This document shows positions 24,040 through 52,168 of a DNA stretch of 64,000 bases, one piece after another. The notes under the pieces are model-generated. The model was given only the letters and a program-made list of their open reading frames with translations. It did not search any database and was not told where the DNA came from. The number at the start of each line of letters is the position of its first letter. Position 1 is the first letter of the stretch. Made by a program: the position numbers and the translations under genes. The stretch covers positions 27,176,146-27,240,145 of the forward strand of contig CM054140.1 of NCBI GenBank assembly GCA_028751875.1, written 5' to 3'. Origin of the DNA: Rapana venosa (taxonomy: Eukaryota; Mollusca; Gastropoda; Neogastropoda; Muricidae).

Positions 24040-24217
24040 TGTCCTTTTGCAACGTTGATTACAGTGGTGGGGTCAAAGGTGTGCACTGTAAATTAAGTTG
24101 ACCTGGGAGGTTGTAAACATCCACACCTTTAATTCATCACACACAGAGTCTCGTCTAATATCACTTAGAGTGAACAGACGTTAAATTGAAGACAACAACA
24201 ACAACAACAACACACAG

Positions 24218-24388
<171 letters not shown>

Positions 24389-24605
24389 ACTCATACATAC
24401 GCACACCAAGTTAGTAGTTACATAAAATATATAATTATTTTACAGATAGATGATATACACAGATAGATAAATACATAGATGTACATTTAATAATCGATTA
24501 TTCATTACCAAAGAAATGCTGTAAATGTACAGGTCTGCAGATTTTCATTACCACATGTACACATGTGCTCATGCACACAAACACAAGTGCTCACACACAC
24601 ATACT

Positions 24606-25276
<671 letters not shown>

Positions 25277-25340
25277 TGTCTGCCTGCCTGCCTGCCTCTC
25301 TGTCTGTCTTTCTGTCTGTCTGTCTGTCTGTCTGTCTGTG

Positions 25341-26490
25341 TGTCTGTCATCAAGTATTGTAGATATATTGATCACTGTGTCTTTGGGCGAAAGTGTTTTG
25401 TCTTCAAAGAATCAGTTGTTGCATGTGTGTGTCAATTTCCTTCCCCTCCTTATGCTTCGCTTGCTTGCCAATCTTGTAAGGTAACCTGATCAATATTGCA
25501 TTTACCTGAAGGAGATGACTCTGTGTGTGCGAGTCTTTTAGTTTTAGTGTGTGTGCATGTGTGAGTGTGTGTTATTGTGTGTGTATGTGTGTGAGTGTGT
25601 GCATACATGTATGGTTGGTTCTTTGCTTTAACATCTTTCCACTTTAGGTGATATTAGACAATAAGGAAAAGTATGAAAAATAGGGAAGGAGGAAAGAATG
25701 TGTGAATGAGCATGTGTACTTGGAGTGCCTACAGAGGAAAAGAGTGGGGGGGGGGGGGGGGGGGGGGGGGGAGAAGAGAGAGAGAGTGTGTGTATAAGTA
25801 AATGTGTTGAAGAAGAAATGTAAAGAATTAAAAGGAGAAAAAACAACTCCGAGGGCAAAAACTAGCACAACATAATTAGAATTTTTAACAGAACTTGTAT
25901 AACAATATTAACATAACTAGTTAAACATTACTAATATAACAATTAACATAGTGAGTCTTCACACAGCAGCTTAATATCAATCAAAGGTAGATACCAACCA
26001 GGCTGCTATTAAAGTAAACCTGTAGAAAACTTGTGAAGGAGTGAATAGTTAATAGTGAATAAGCGCTTTGATTTGTTTGTAAGCGCTTTGATTTGTTTGT
26101 TTTTACAAGATTCAGTGCTATATTAATTCCATATATTATTATTATTAATAGTTATTCAAAATGTGCTCTAGAGTATGTATTTGTGTGTGTGTATGCATGC
26201 ATGTGTGTGTATGTGTTAGTGTATGTGCATATATATATATATTTGTGTGTGTGTGTGTGCATACTTGGGTTTGTTTGTATGTGCATGTGTGCGCATTCAT
26301 ATGTGGTTGTGTGTGCATGTGTTAGTGTGTGTGTGAGTGTGTGTGTTTTATGTGTGTGAATGTGTGTGTGTAAATGTGTGTGTGTTGTGTGTGAGTGCAT
26401 GCTTGCTTCCATGTGTATGTGTGTGTCTGTGTGTGCGTGTGTGTGAGATGCTGAGTGTGTGTTGTGTGTCCAAACAAAGTTCTCTAGTGC
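25341..26490. other. simple-repeat-rich intergenic DNA
   Basis: (GT)n-rich patches (25530-25610, 26170-26460) and a G26 run at 25746-25771. One LINE tail fragment at 26061 is listed separately. No gene seen. Confidence 0.6.
26061..26150 (+). repeat. CR1/L2-like LINE 3' tail with internal 20-bp duplication
   Basis: 'aagcgctttgatttgtttgt' occurs twice in tandem (26061-26080, 26081-26100). It is followed by 'ttttacaagattcagtgc' and an (ATT)n tail, matching the 3' end of the 27.9-31.9 kb element on the opposite strand. Confidence 0.8.
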
Positions 26491-26494
26491 GACT

Positions 26495-26895
26495 GGGCCA
26501 TTTCCAAGTCCACGCACACAGAAATCCTCAGTAGCCTAGGTGACTGGCTGGCTTCCTCTTTACTTCGGAAGTCAGTGGGACGCTGCACTGAATTTTTCAG
26601 GCTGTTTATTCTGGGCATGTTGAACCAAGTGGAGCCCATGTCACTGCAGGTAGCAAGTGCATGGCTGGGTGGGCATGTCTGTGTTATAAATCCATGCCAC
26701 TGGCTGTAGCTGGTCTGCTTTTCTATGAAAGAGAGAGGGTTTGGGTGTGTGCTCAAGATGTTCTGCCTGCATTCACACATAGGACCTTAGTTTATGGTTT
26801 CTTCCGAGGGACTTAAACTCAGCAGGAACTTGAATTCATGTCCTTAGTTACTGTCAGATCACGAGTTCAACGCTCAAACCACTTGGCTACCCCCT
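26495..26895 (-). repeat. tRNA-headed SINE-like repeat
   Basis: Read on -, the head at 26893-26815 begins 'gggtagccaagtggtttgag' and includes a B-box-like 'gaattcaagttcc'. It is followed at 26810-26780 by a diverged core 'cggaagaaaccataaactaa'. The body extends to perhaps 26500. Boundaries are approximate. Confidence 0.55.
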
Positions 26896-27137
26896 CTCGA
26901 CTGTAGGAAGGCTAGTTCAAACATGTACCCTGTAATTGCTTTTGGAAGAAAGGCTGCTTAACTGTATGTACAGCATAACATATCACTTAGAGCAGCGGTA
27001 AGCTTAGACCTAAATGTCCTGCTTCTAAGTCCATTGGAAACATTTCTAGCAAACACAGGTAAAGTAGGTATACTTGTTGTGAATAAGTGCGAGCATATAT
27101 CTATAGAAGAATTTAATGAAAACTTCTGTGGTTTTCA

Positions 27138-27139
27138 GT

Positions 27140-27177
<38 letters not shown>

Positions 27178-27200
27178 CTCTGTGTGTGTGTTGTGTATGT

Positions 27201-27232
<32 letters not shown>

Positions 27233-27240
27233 CATGTATG

Positions 27241-27305
<65 letters not shown>

Positions 27306-27315
27306 TGTGTGTGTG
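27138..27315. repeat. (GT)n microsatellite cluster
   Basis: Three GT tracts separated by short interruptions (27138-27174, 27205-27232, 27243-27315). Confidence 0.95.
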
Positions 27316-27516
27316 GCTATCTAGGAGTTCATTTGTAAGTCTTTTAAAAAACCACTTTATTAACTATTATGTACAGATTTCTTTTCAAGAACTGTTAACA
27401 CCAGGTAGCAGCAGCAAAGAAAACCAGTACACAAAAGACTGTGAATGGAAGCTTTGCTAATCGAAATGTGTGTAGTTGTAGTGCTCAGTGTCCTGTCATG
27501 CTATAGTCATTTTACT

Positions 27517-27521
<5 letters not shown>

Positions 27522-27594
<73 letters not shown>
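27522..27594. repeat. (GT)n microsatellite
   Basis: About 36 uninterrupted GT units. Confidence 0.95.
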
Positions 27595-28052
27595 CTTTTC
27601 AGGCAGGGCTGGAGTGGCTTACACAAGAGATAGGCCTAGTATCACTCACCAAGGAGAAGTCCTGACAAGATTAACAGCTCTCTCACGGAGGAACTCATTG
27701 CAGGCAGATTTGTAAGGGTCCACATTTTATGTCTGATATTCATGTATTGTCAGAAAAGAATCTGTGTTAAATTCATGTGTCTGTCATCTGTTTTACACAG
27801 GTTTGTTTGTTTGTTTTTAACAGGAATTCAGATAAGAGTTCTGTTCATGCATAGCACTAATGATTCAATAAACATTGTGGGGATTGTTCATATGAAAATA
27901 ATAATAATAATATATGGAATTTATATAGCGCTGAATCTTGTAAAAAGACAAACAAATCGAAGCGCTTGCACTCAATCATTTACAGGCATGCAACTCTCCT
28001 TAAACATAATGAAAAACAGATTTCAAAACCATGCGCATGCACGTATGCACGC

Positions 28053-28098
<46 letters not shown>

Positions 28099-28165
28099 TC
28101 GGAACAACACTTAGAAGGTGAAAAATGCTGTTGAAAATTAGGGACAGATATTTGGGGGGAAAGTC

Positions 28166-29113
28166 TCAGGTAGGAAATAAGTGTGTTTTGAGGCTGGATT
28201 TGAAGGTATCAAGTGAAGGCTTTTGTCGAAGTGAAAGAGGGAGGTCATTCCAGGTGGATGGACCAGAAACAGAGAAGGAGCGACGGCCAACAGTGGTTTG
28301 TTTGAATCTGGGTGTTCGAAAGCACAAAGTATCTGCGGCTGAACGAAGGGAACGGGATGGATTGTACAGATGAAGACAGTTACAGAGATAAGAGGGTGCA
28401 GATTTGTGGAGACATTTGAAACAGAGGGTATTGATTTTATACTCCAGTCTTTGTGAGACAGGCAGCCAGTGAAGAGATCGCAGAAGAGGAGTGATGTGTT
28501 CAGATTTTTTCTTTCTTAGGACCAGTCGAGCTGCAGAGTTTTGTATGCGTTGAAGAGAGTGGATAGATGACGCTGGTAGGCCAGCCAAAAGAGAATTACA
28601 GTTGTCTAAACGTGAAAGAATGAGAGATGTGACAAGCTTGGAAGTTGCATCAGTGGACAGATACTTGCGAATCGCGCTTATGCGCCGTAATTGATAGTAG
28701 CAAGACTGGCAGGTCTGGGTGATTAATTTTTTCATAGAGAGTGTGTTGTCAAGAACTACTCCTAAATACTTCACAGAGTTGGTCAAAGGAACTGATGTAT
28801 TGCCGAATTCTATTGAAGTTTTTGCGATAGAGGAAAGTTTATGTTGGGTCCCTATGAGCATGGCTTCGGTTTTATCGGCATTAAGTTGTAACTTGTTCTG
28901 AGTCATCCAGTTTTGAATGTCTTGAAGGCAGTAGGACATATTTGTCAGGAGGGAAGGCAAGTTTTCAACAGTATCACTGCACTGAAGCTGAGTATCATCG
29001 GCATAGAAATGATGATCAATATGGTGGTTGTTTATTATATGTGAGAGTGGAGCAGTGTAGAGAGTAAAGAGAACAGGGCCCAGGACTGATCCCTGCGGGA
29101 CTCCACATTCCAT
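28166..29113 (-). pseudogene. CR1/L2-like reverse transcriptase, C-terminal half
   Basis: 315 open residues beginning 'MECGVPQGSVLGPVLF'. The catalytic 'FYADD' is at residues 36-40. Thumb and C-terminal motifs follow: 'NADKTEAML', 'VKYLGVVLDNTLSM', 'LHWLPVSQRLEYKI' and 'SGPSTWNDLPLSLR'. The start is an internal methionine, not a true initiation site. Confidence 0.88.
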
Positions 29114-29811
29114 TTTGACAGGTTTTGATTGAATTTTGTTTACAATAACTTTCTGGATCCTGTCTGTGAGGTATGAAGTAAACCAGGTGAGGGCTGTGCC
29201 GTTAATACCAAACGTATTTTGGAGGCGAGAAAGAAGAATTGAGTGATCTATGGTATCAAAGGCTGCAGATAAGTCGAGAAGAGTGAGGAGGGAGATTTTT
29301 CCTGCATCAGAAGCAAGTAGAAGTGTATCTAAAGTGTGGACTAGGGTGGTTTCGGTGCTGTGGTTGGGGCGATAGGCAGATTGAAAAGGGGGAAGGAGAT
29401 CATTGGAATGAAGGTGACTGTTGAGCTGTTTGAGAACGACTTTTTCTAGTACTTTAGAGACAAAGGGTAAGTTTGAGACAGGCCTATAATTCTTCAGAAT
29501 GTTGGGATCGAGGTCGTGCTTTTTCAGTAGAGGTGTGACTATTGCTGTTTTAAGAGCTGATGGAAAATTTCCGACACAAGAGATGAGTTTACTATTTTAG
29601 TGATAATAGATACAAGTTGTGGAAGGCATTGTGAGAAAACAGGAGCAGGTATGGGATCAAGGTCGCATGATTTTATAGTCATTTTCTTCAGAATTGTCAT
29701 GATTTCTTTTTCACTTGTGGGATGGAAGGAAAAGAGAGAAGTGCCAGTGAACTGGGGATCAGGAGGCGCAGGCTGAATTGAGTCTGATCCAGTCTGGAGC
29801 GTATGTTTCAA
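29114..29811 (-). pseudogene. CR1/L2-like reverse transcriptase, N-terminal half
   Basis: Frames 29811-29539 and onward encode the thumb-proximal linker ('TSEKEIMTILKKMTIKSCDL') and, after a frameshift near 29571, 'NFPSALKTAIVTPLLKKH', 'NYRPVSNLPF' and 'LDLSAAFDTIDH' (first catalytic Asp). Confidence 0.82.
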
Positions 29812-31694
29812 ACTTTGTCTGAGAAGAAGGCAGAAAATATGGATGGAAGTTCAGACAGGCTGTGGGTGTTAGGCAGAGGAGTTGTTTTTGCAGATCCAAG
29901 GAGATTTGAGGTGAGGGAAAAAAGAGATTTTATGGATGTAGCACAGAGAACTTGGGAAGAGTAGTAGTCTGTCTTTGCTGAATGGATTAAGAGTTTGACT
30001 TTGTTTATTTGTTTTCGGAAAAGTTGTTTGTTGATTTCGGTTTTTGACTTCCGCCACTGGCGTTCTAGTTGCCAGCGTTTGCGCTTCGCTATCAAGATGT
30101 CTTGGGTATACCATGGCGCACAGGGTCTGTCAGGGAGGAGATGGTTAGTAGGAGGTACATGCTCATCAAGCAGTTGGCGGAGAATAGTGTTATAGTTATC
30201 AGAGAGGTCAGTGTGGTCAGAGGTTTGTGAAAAACGTTCGGAAGCTTGTGAAGAGAAGGTATGAATGTCTAAGGCCTTAAGATTGCGACGAGTAACATAT
30301 TTCTTCTTTCTGACAGGTTTTGTGATGTTAAGATGGAAAAGAATGGCGGAATGATCAGAATGCAGTTTGTCGGTGACAGAAACAAATGTGACAAGATTAA
30401 ATGAAGCATTAGTAATCAGCCAGTCTAAAATATGACTGGATCTGTGTGTTGCTTCGTTTACCAGTTGAGAGAGAGAATGGTTGGACAGAGAAAGAGAAAG
30501 ACGTTTGACATCTGGAGAAGACTGGTTGTCGAAATGGAAGTTGAAGTCACCAAGAATTATCAGTTTAGTGGGAGAGAGGCTGTAGTGGTCGAGGAGTGAC
30601 TGGAATTCTTGGTGAAAAAGAGAAGATGTTAGGTTGTTTTTACGGCTGGGAGGTGGACGGTAAAGGCAGCAGATAGTAATAGAGTGGCCAGGTAGGTTGA
30701 GATTGATTTCGCAAACTTCAAAAGATTCATGTGAGAATTGAAGGTTGTGACTGAAAGAAAGAGACGGTTCCAATGTGTCTTTGAGAATGATGGCAATCCC
30801 ACCTCCTCGAGAGAGTCGGGGGAAAGAAATAGTTTTATATCCAGGAGGAGTCAGCTGTTTTATTTTTGGTTCATGGCCATGTGGTTTAAGCCAAGTTTCG
30901 GTGAGGAAGGTTAAGTCATTGTTTTTTTCAGAGATAAAATCAGAAATGTAGTCGGCTTTTCCATTTGGACAGACAGACTGCACATTGAACAAACAAACTT
31001 GAAGGAGATCTGAAGGAGGTGGAGAGGTTGAAGATGAAAGTGGTGAGTTTGGACAAGCATCAGAGGAAGAGGACGAAGGCGATGATGGAGATGCGGCTAG
31101 TGGAAGAACAGACAAGAGTTTTGATGGTGAATCAGGAGTAGAAGATGGTGAAAGAACTGTGCTAATCAGGGGATTCTGTGTTTGAAACACATCATGATAT
31201 ACATCATCATCATCAGAACAAAAACCATTATTAGAGTCACAAACAACAGAACAGTGAACAGCTGAAGGGGCGGGTGGACGGCAGCATGGGGAAGAAGCGT
31301 TGTCAGGGGTAACAGAAGTGACGTCAGAGGTGAGGGGGGAGACACGGGAGAGGGAAGCCCACCACTGGCGATGACGTCGGCCTGCCCGTGTTTCCCGTCT
31401 GGTTTTGCAGCGATGAATGCCTAAGTGTGTTAGATGCTGTTTAATCTCAGGAGCAAGCGTGTACTGCTTTTGACAAAATTCAGGTGCGAGCATAGCTCTA
31501 ATGTCCGCGGCTCTCACTGCCATGGTAGCAGAGCAACACACACCAGACTTGATTGATGGGGGTGGTGTCAGTTCGTGAATCACGTGCAATTTGTTGAACG
31601 GCAGTAGGGTCAGATTAAAATGGGTCACGAAGACCAGCACAGTCAGGTAAACACAATTCATAAGTCGAATCGAAATTTTGAACAATTCAAACAA
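29808..31694 (-). pseudogene. CR1/L2-like ORF: N-terminal region and endonuclease
   Basis: 628 open residues. The N-terminal part is basic ('KTRRETRAGRRHRQWW'), then a Ser/Pro/Asp-rich linker. From about residue 232 an APE-type endonuclease runs 'VCLFNVQSV', 'LTETWLKP' (catalytic Glu), 'SRGGGIAII', 'ILGDFNFHF' (GDFN box) and 'LHSDHSAILF' (SDH box). It ends in the linker to the RT; the frame then shifts by one near 29810. The first methionine is not certain as start, but N-terminal similarity with the copy at 43886-44173 supports coding from near here. Confidence 0.88.
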
Positions 31695-32149
31695 AGATGA
31701 AAATTATAAATCAAAATATCTCAAAAAGTAGATAATAACAAAGAAAAATGTTCTGACCAAATAACTCAGGGTGAAAACATGAACAAGAAGATGTAAAAAT
31801 TTCTAGAAAGGAAGCAGAAAAACACACACATCCAGCATTCAAACACAGAGCCACACACAGTGCTGCCGACAGGCGCAAAGGCAGATAAATCTCTGAGTTT
31901 GTACTTATATGTGTGCATGTATTTATTCATAAGTGCACAAACACTGAAAAGACAATTTTAACTGGAAACCCATATTTATTTATTATTTGTATTTTTTTAA
32001 ACAGGAAAAGGAATGTCAACACAAACATTAAATGACAGAGTGGGATAAAAAAGGAGAAAGTTTTAACAGTATTAAAAATGAATACAAGTGTACCAAATGG
32101 TAAACGAGATGGTGAGAGATCTGAGTACAGGATTGTTAGAGATGACAGA

Positions 32150-32320
32150 GATGAGAGAAGTTCTTTTCTTTTTTTTTCTGTTCTTCATCTAGACCTCCGA
32201 GGTTCACCAATGGTGAGATTTTCTGTATAAAATAGACATTATTTTGGTCCATCATAATGATTAAGGTAGTCGCATTTTAAGTTTGGGGATAGGAATTATT
32301 TTAAAAATGGAAACATTAAA
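32150..32320 (-). repeat. SINE S2 3'-module fragment
   Basis: Contains 'gaggttcaccaatggtgag' and 'taaggtagtcgcatttta', the reverse complement of the S2 3' region at 13590-13620 and of the start of the window. The A-rich tail shows as T-rich sequence at 32163-32180. Confidence 0.65.
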
Positions 32321-32574
32321 GGTTTCAGCTTATTGCCACTAAACAGAAAGTATGCATGAAGCAAAGACGGAATTGATGATGTGCATAGGTGTTTCAGAAG
32401 TTGATTTGTTTATGGTCAGAGCACTTGATTCAAATGTAAAAAACTAAAGAATGTTGAGGAACTCTATCATGTATCACACTTTATAAAACTTATCTCAGGA
32501 TGTGTTTGTCAAGCTTAAGTCAAGTCAGGGCACTTTCTTCAACCACATTTCAGAATTTGGATTTTACATTTTCT

Positions 32575-32759
32575 TTTACAACACACATGCACACGCGCAC
32601 ACACACACACGCACACACGCACGCACGCACGCACTCATAACACTTGCACACTCACTCACTTAAACACTCACACACACGCACAACACACACACAAACACAA
32701 CACACAACACACACACCAAACACACACACACACACACCACACACAACACACACACACAC

Positions 32760-32818
<59 letters not shown>
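32575..32818. repeat. imperfect (CA)n array
   Basis: CA dinucleotides with CACG and AACA variants, then 57 bases of pure (CA)n at the end. Confidence 0.95.
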
Positions 32819-32821
<3 letters not shown>

Positions 32822-33034
32822 AAACACTTGCAATGATCAACCAAACTTCAATTTTAAATCGCTCAAAGTGTAGTTCTGTACATCTGTACAATGTTGGTCA
32901 GAGGAGAACTTAACTGTAGTTGTCACTGCAACAATGTGCAGAAGGTGTGTATAGAAGGCATTCACAATGTGCACTGTCACCCATAATGGAACATGAGATA
33001 CAGCTTGTTGGGTTTTGGTGGTGTTGTTGGTTTT

Positions 33035-33160
33035 TTCTTTTTCTTTGTTTCTTAGCTAGAGCTCCAAGGTTCACCAATGGAGAGATTATACACACGCAAC
33101 CCTTTTCCCCACCATTATGGTAGTTCCATTCTGAATTTAGGGATAGCTTGTTGTATAAAT
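33035..33160 (-). repeat. SINE S2 3'-module fragment
   Basis: 'tagctagagctccaaggttc' is followed by 'accaatggagagatta' and 'ccccaccattatgg', the same module as at 32150 and 9240. T-rich sequence upstream (33024-33050) is the A-rich tail of a minus-strand insertion. Confidence 0.65.
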
Positions 33161-33370
33161 GCGAAACTTTTAGTTTTGTGAAGGAATACAAGAGTTTCCT
33201 GTCCAAAAAACACCCAAACAACAACAACAATAAAATAAAAAAAACCCACCCAAAACAGTTGCCTGTCACAGCTTTGCAAATATGCAGGTGGAGATTAAGT
33301 TACTTTTTGAAATACTATTGCCTGCCTTGGTGTCTAATCCATCAGATTATTATAGAACAGGCTAACTGTT

Positions 33371-33785
33371 CGGTGGATCGGTGGTCTAGAGGTAATGCGC
33401 CTGTCTAGAAAGCGAAAAGTCTGGGTCAGAAGTGTGCGTGGTTCGTATCCCGTCTGGGCCCGAAACTTTTCCCCCATCCATTAGACCATGAGTGGTGGTC
33501 TGGGCGCTAGTCTTTAGGATGAGACGATAAACCGAGGTCCCGTGTGTTACAGAAAATTATGCAGCGCACGTAAAAGAACCCACGGCAACAAGAGAGTTGT
33601 CCCTGGCAAAATTCTTAGAAAAAAGCCACTCTGATAGGGAAAGAAATACAGTTGCAGACCCCCCCCCCCAAAAAAAAAAAAAGGTGGCGCTGCTCTTGTG
33701 GCGACGTGCCTCTCCCCGGGGAGAGCAGCCTGAATTTCACGCAGAGAAATCTCGTGACTTAAAGTGGTATAAATGAAATAAATGT
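33371..33785 (+). repeat. tRNA-headed SINE, family S4, near full length
   Basis: A-box-like 'ggtctagaggtaatgcg' (33383-33399) and B-box 'ggttcgtatcc' (33440-33450) mark the tRNA head. The core 'aggatgagacgataaaccga' is at 33517-33536. The body reads 'aaagaacccacggcaac', an unstable C9A13 tract at 33660-33682, 'ggtggcgctgctc' and 'gggagagcagcctgaatttc'. It ends in an AT-rich tail. This module order is one I associate with widespread mollusc SINEs. Confidence 0.85.
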
Positions 33786-50039
<16,254 letters not shown>

Positions 50040-50548
50040 TAGAACCGTGGCCATCCTTTCTCGCTTTTTCGGAAACGGTCTCCTCCCTTTTCCTCTTTCT
50101 TCTTCGCAACTTATTTTTCTATGTGTCTTTTTTTCTCTCTTTTCTTTTCTTAAGCTTTTGGTGAAATCTGGGTGACCAAAAATCTGGTTGCTGCACACCG
50201 CATGGGTTGGAATCACAGGTTGTTGTGGAAAATGGCGGGTTTAAAATGTTATGATGATGGTATTTTTGCTTTATATAAAACCCCACATCCATTTAGGGGG
50301 GGCATATTTTGGGGATGAAACAAATGTATAAAAGACAGGTTAGCTTGGAGTATGTAGGATTACTACTGTTGTTGCATGTACAGATAACTGGAAATCCATT
50401 TGTTGCATGATTATCAACCTTTTCCTTTTTTGGGTGAGAATGCAGGCTAGCCAATATCCACATTGATTCCCTCAACAGAAAGAAAACCAACCACTGCTTA
50501 GATAAAGGTGACAGGGTCCATGTATCTGAGCTGTTTTCTTTGCACAAC

Positions 50549-50554
50549 AATAAA
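50549..50554 (+). terminator. GALE: AATAAA polyadenylation signal, GALE
   Basis: First canonical hexamer after the stop, 510 bases downstream. Confidence 0.5.
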
Positions 50555-51681
50555 ATGTGGATTCTGCATACAAGCTCTAATGAAAATGCTGGGTTTGATT
50601 TTTCATGATGATTTTTGTTGTTGTGGTTGTTATGTAACTCTCTGCTCCCTGTGTGATGAAATGACTATTGTGAACATGTGTGGGTTGATTTATAGGATTA
50701 CGGCATGATTGTTGGATCATATTATTTGCTTGCAAATTGGGAACTATTTTGTCTGCACGTAAGCATAGCTTATTCACTGCAGGATCAGTCACACTGGTGC
50801 AGGAGAAAAGGTGGCTCACAGGAGTGTCTGTGTTGTTGGGAAGATGTGCTTTGTGTGTGTGTGTAGTAAGCATGAGTGTGTGTGTGTGTATACGTGTGTG
50901 TGTGTGTATGGTGTTGTGTGTATGTGTGTGTGTGTATGTGTGTGTGTGTGTGTGTATGTGTGTGCGCATGACAGTATTTGGCGCAAATGTTGAGACTGTT
51001 TTGTTCACAGCTATCACAGTTTCTGCTGTTTACAGAGGCAGTATTTTGAGATCCACATGGGTTTTTTTGTTTTTTTAAAGTCTTACAAGTCCTCTTTTCT
51101 TTGAACAGTTTATTTCATAAGTGTCGGTATTTGTTACACATGAACAGGTTTGTTTATCATTTATTTTGTCATACTAATTTTGTATAGAATTCCTTAAACG
51201 TGAACTTGGTGCATTTGTTTTGAAATGATACAATCCCATTGTGTTCTTCGTGGCTGTATTATAATCATGGTGATTTTAAAGTTGACTTGGTATTTACTGT
51301 TTGTTGTGTAACTGAATTTTGAAATAGTGCAGGGTTTTAAAATCATGTGGATATGATCTCTTTGGTTTTGATGATTTAACATTATATGAGAATGACTTTT
51401 TTAGTTTTGATAAATTTGGAACATCCATTTGTACTGTGGAAGTCACATCTCTATGTTTGACACTCATTCTTGTCATTTTTTTTACTTGGTGTATCACAGT
51501 TATTTATTGTCTTCTGCTTTTTTTATGAGACGCAAAAGTAAAATATATGATGTGTTGGTTAAGATACCTTTTTGCAGAGTGGATTTTCAACAAACTTTGT
51601 TACTTGACAAAAAAACCCTCTATAGTTCGATTTTTATGGTGTATTGATTGGTTATGAAAGACAAAGGAGAATATAGAAAGA

Positions 51682-51841
51682 GTGCATTTGAGGTCAAAAT
51701 TGTATTTCTAATAGATGTAAATGGTTATCAGTTGGGTGTATATGATGTGAAAATTGTATTTTGAGAGATGTAGACGGTTATCAGTAGGGTGTATTTGAAG
51801 ACAAGGTTGTCATTAATAAAGATGTAAGTTATTATCACTGG
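51682..51841 (+). repeat. 53-54 bp minisatellite, 3 units
   Basis: Units start at 51682, 51736 and 51789 and each reads 'gtgyatttgaggtcaaaatt...gatgta...ggttatcagt.gg' with substitutions. Confidence 0.8.
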
Positions 51842-52125
51842 CAGATATTGAATTAAGCAGTAATGTTTGCTGATTTTGTTTTCCTTTTCAGATACTTAGT
51901 CTTCATCTTGTTTCAAATGTCTGCCTTTTTCATTGTTCTTTTGTTTTTCTTGTTTGTTTTGTTTTTTTGTTTGTTATTGGCAGATATTTGGTATATAATG
52001 TGTGTGTGTGTGTAAATTATTTGCTATTTAGGTATCTGTTTGTTGGGAGGAGAAAATAGTGGAATTGGAAATAACTGCTGCCCTTGTTCTTACAAAGATA
52101 TTTTTGTACTTAACCATAAATGTGC

Positions 52126-52168
<43 letters not shown>

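Larger units (their letters stand above)
22404..24076 (-). mobile_element. RTE-like LINE, 5'-truncated
   Basis: On - the order is: a linker 'RWEEYFKKLLNPAG', 'GKAAGDDGITTEAI', 'PVWKKKGSKKDCSNYRGISL', 'DAQFGFRQGRGCTDAIF', 'VDQEKAFDRVNR', 'RVRQGCCLTPLLF', then after one stop the catalytic 'FADDQAI' near 23190. The C-terminal domain 'CEMKCLRRAVNKTRRDKIRN', 'IKWFGHLTQMP' follows, down to about 22411. Isolated stops and a frameshift make it non-functional, but domain order is intact. The putative ends carry an 8-bp match, 'aggtgtgc', at 22396-22403 and 24077-24084, a possible target-site duplication. Confidence 0.85.
27898..31880 (-). mobile_element. CR1/L2-like non-LTR retrotransposon, nearly full length
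   Basis: The 5' end is placed near 31880 because homology with a second copy (41.9-44.4 kb) stops at 'aggcgcaaaggc'. The element encodes one long protein: a basic N-terminal region, an endonuclease of the APE family, then a reverse transcriptase with 'GVPQGSVLGP' and 'FYADD'. The 3' UTR holds a (CA)n tract (28048-28098) and ends 'tacaagattcagcgctatat' plus (ATT)n at 27900-27912. Only a few frameshifts interrupt it (near 29810 and 29571), so the copy is fairly young. No clear target-site duplication was found. Confidence 0.9.
31881..33034. other. intergenic repeats, including (CA)n array
   Basis: An S2 3' fragment lies at 32150-32320 and a broken (CA)n array at 32581-32818. Nothing else is recognised. 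Confidence 0.55.
50040..51850 (+). other. GALE 3' UTR and downstream sequence
   Basis: Clean AT-rich sequence with AATAAA at 50549-50554 and a second AATAAA near 51812. (GT)n patches lie at 50850-50965. No further coding region. Confidence 0.5.

Noticed and set aside
27600..27715. Possible exon after 'gacttttcag'
   Set aside because: It encodes about 38 residues then stops, follows a (GT)n tract instead of a pyrimidine tract, and has no partner exon. Too weak.
33371..33450. tRNA gene
   Set aside because: A- and B-box-like words are present, but the acceptor stem does not pair and a SINE body follows. It is a SINE head; the same applies at 1990, 8960, 12902, 26815, 39185 and 57440.
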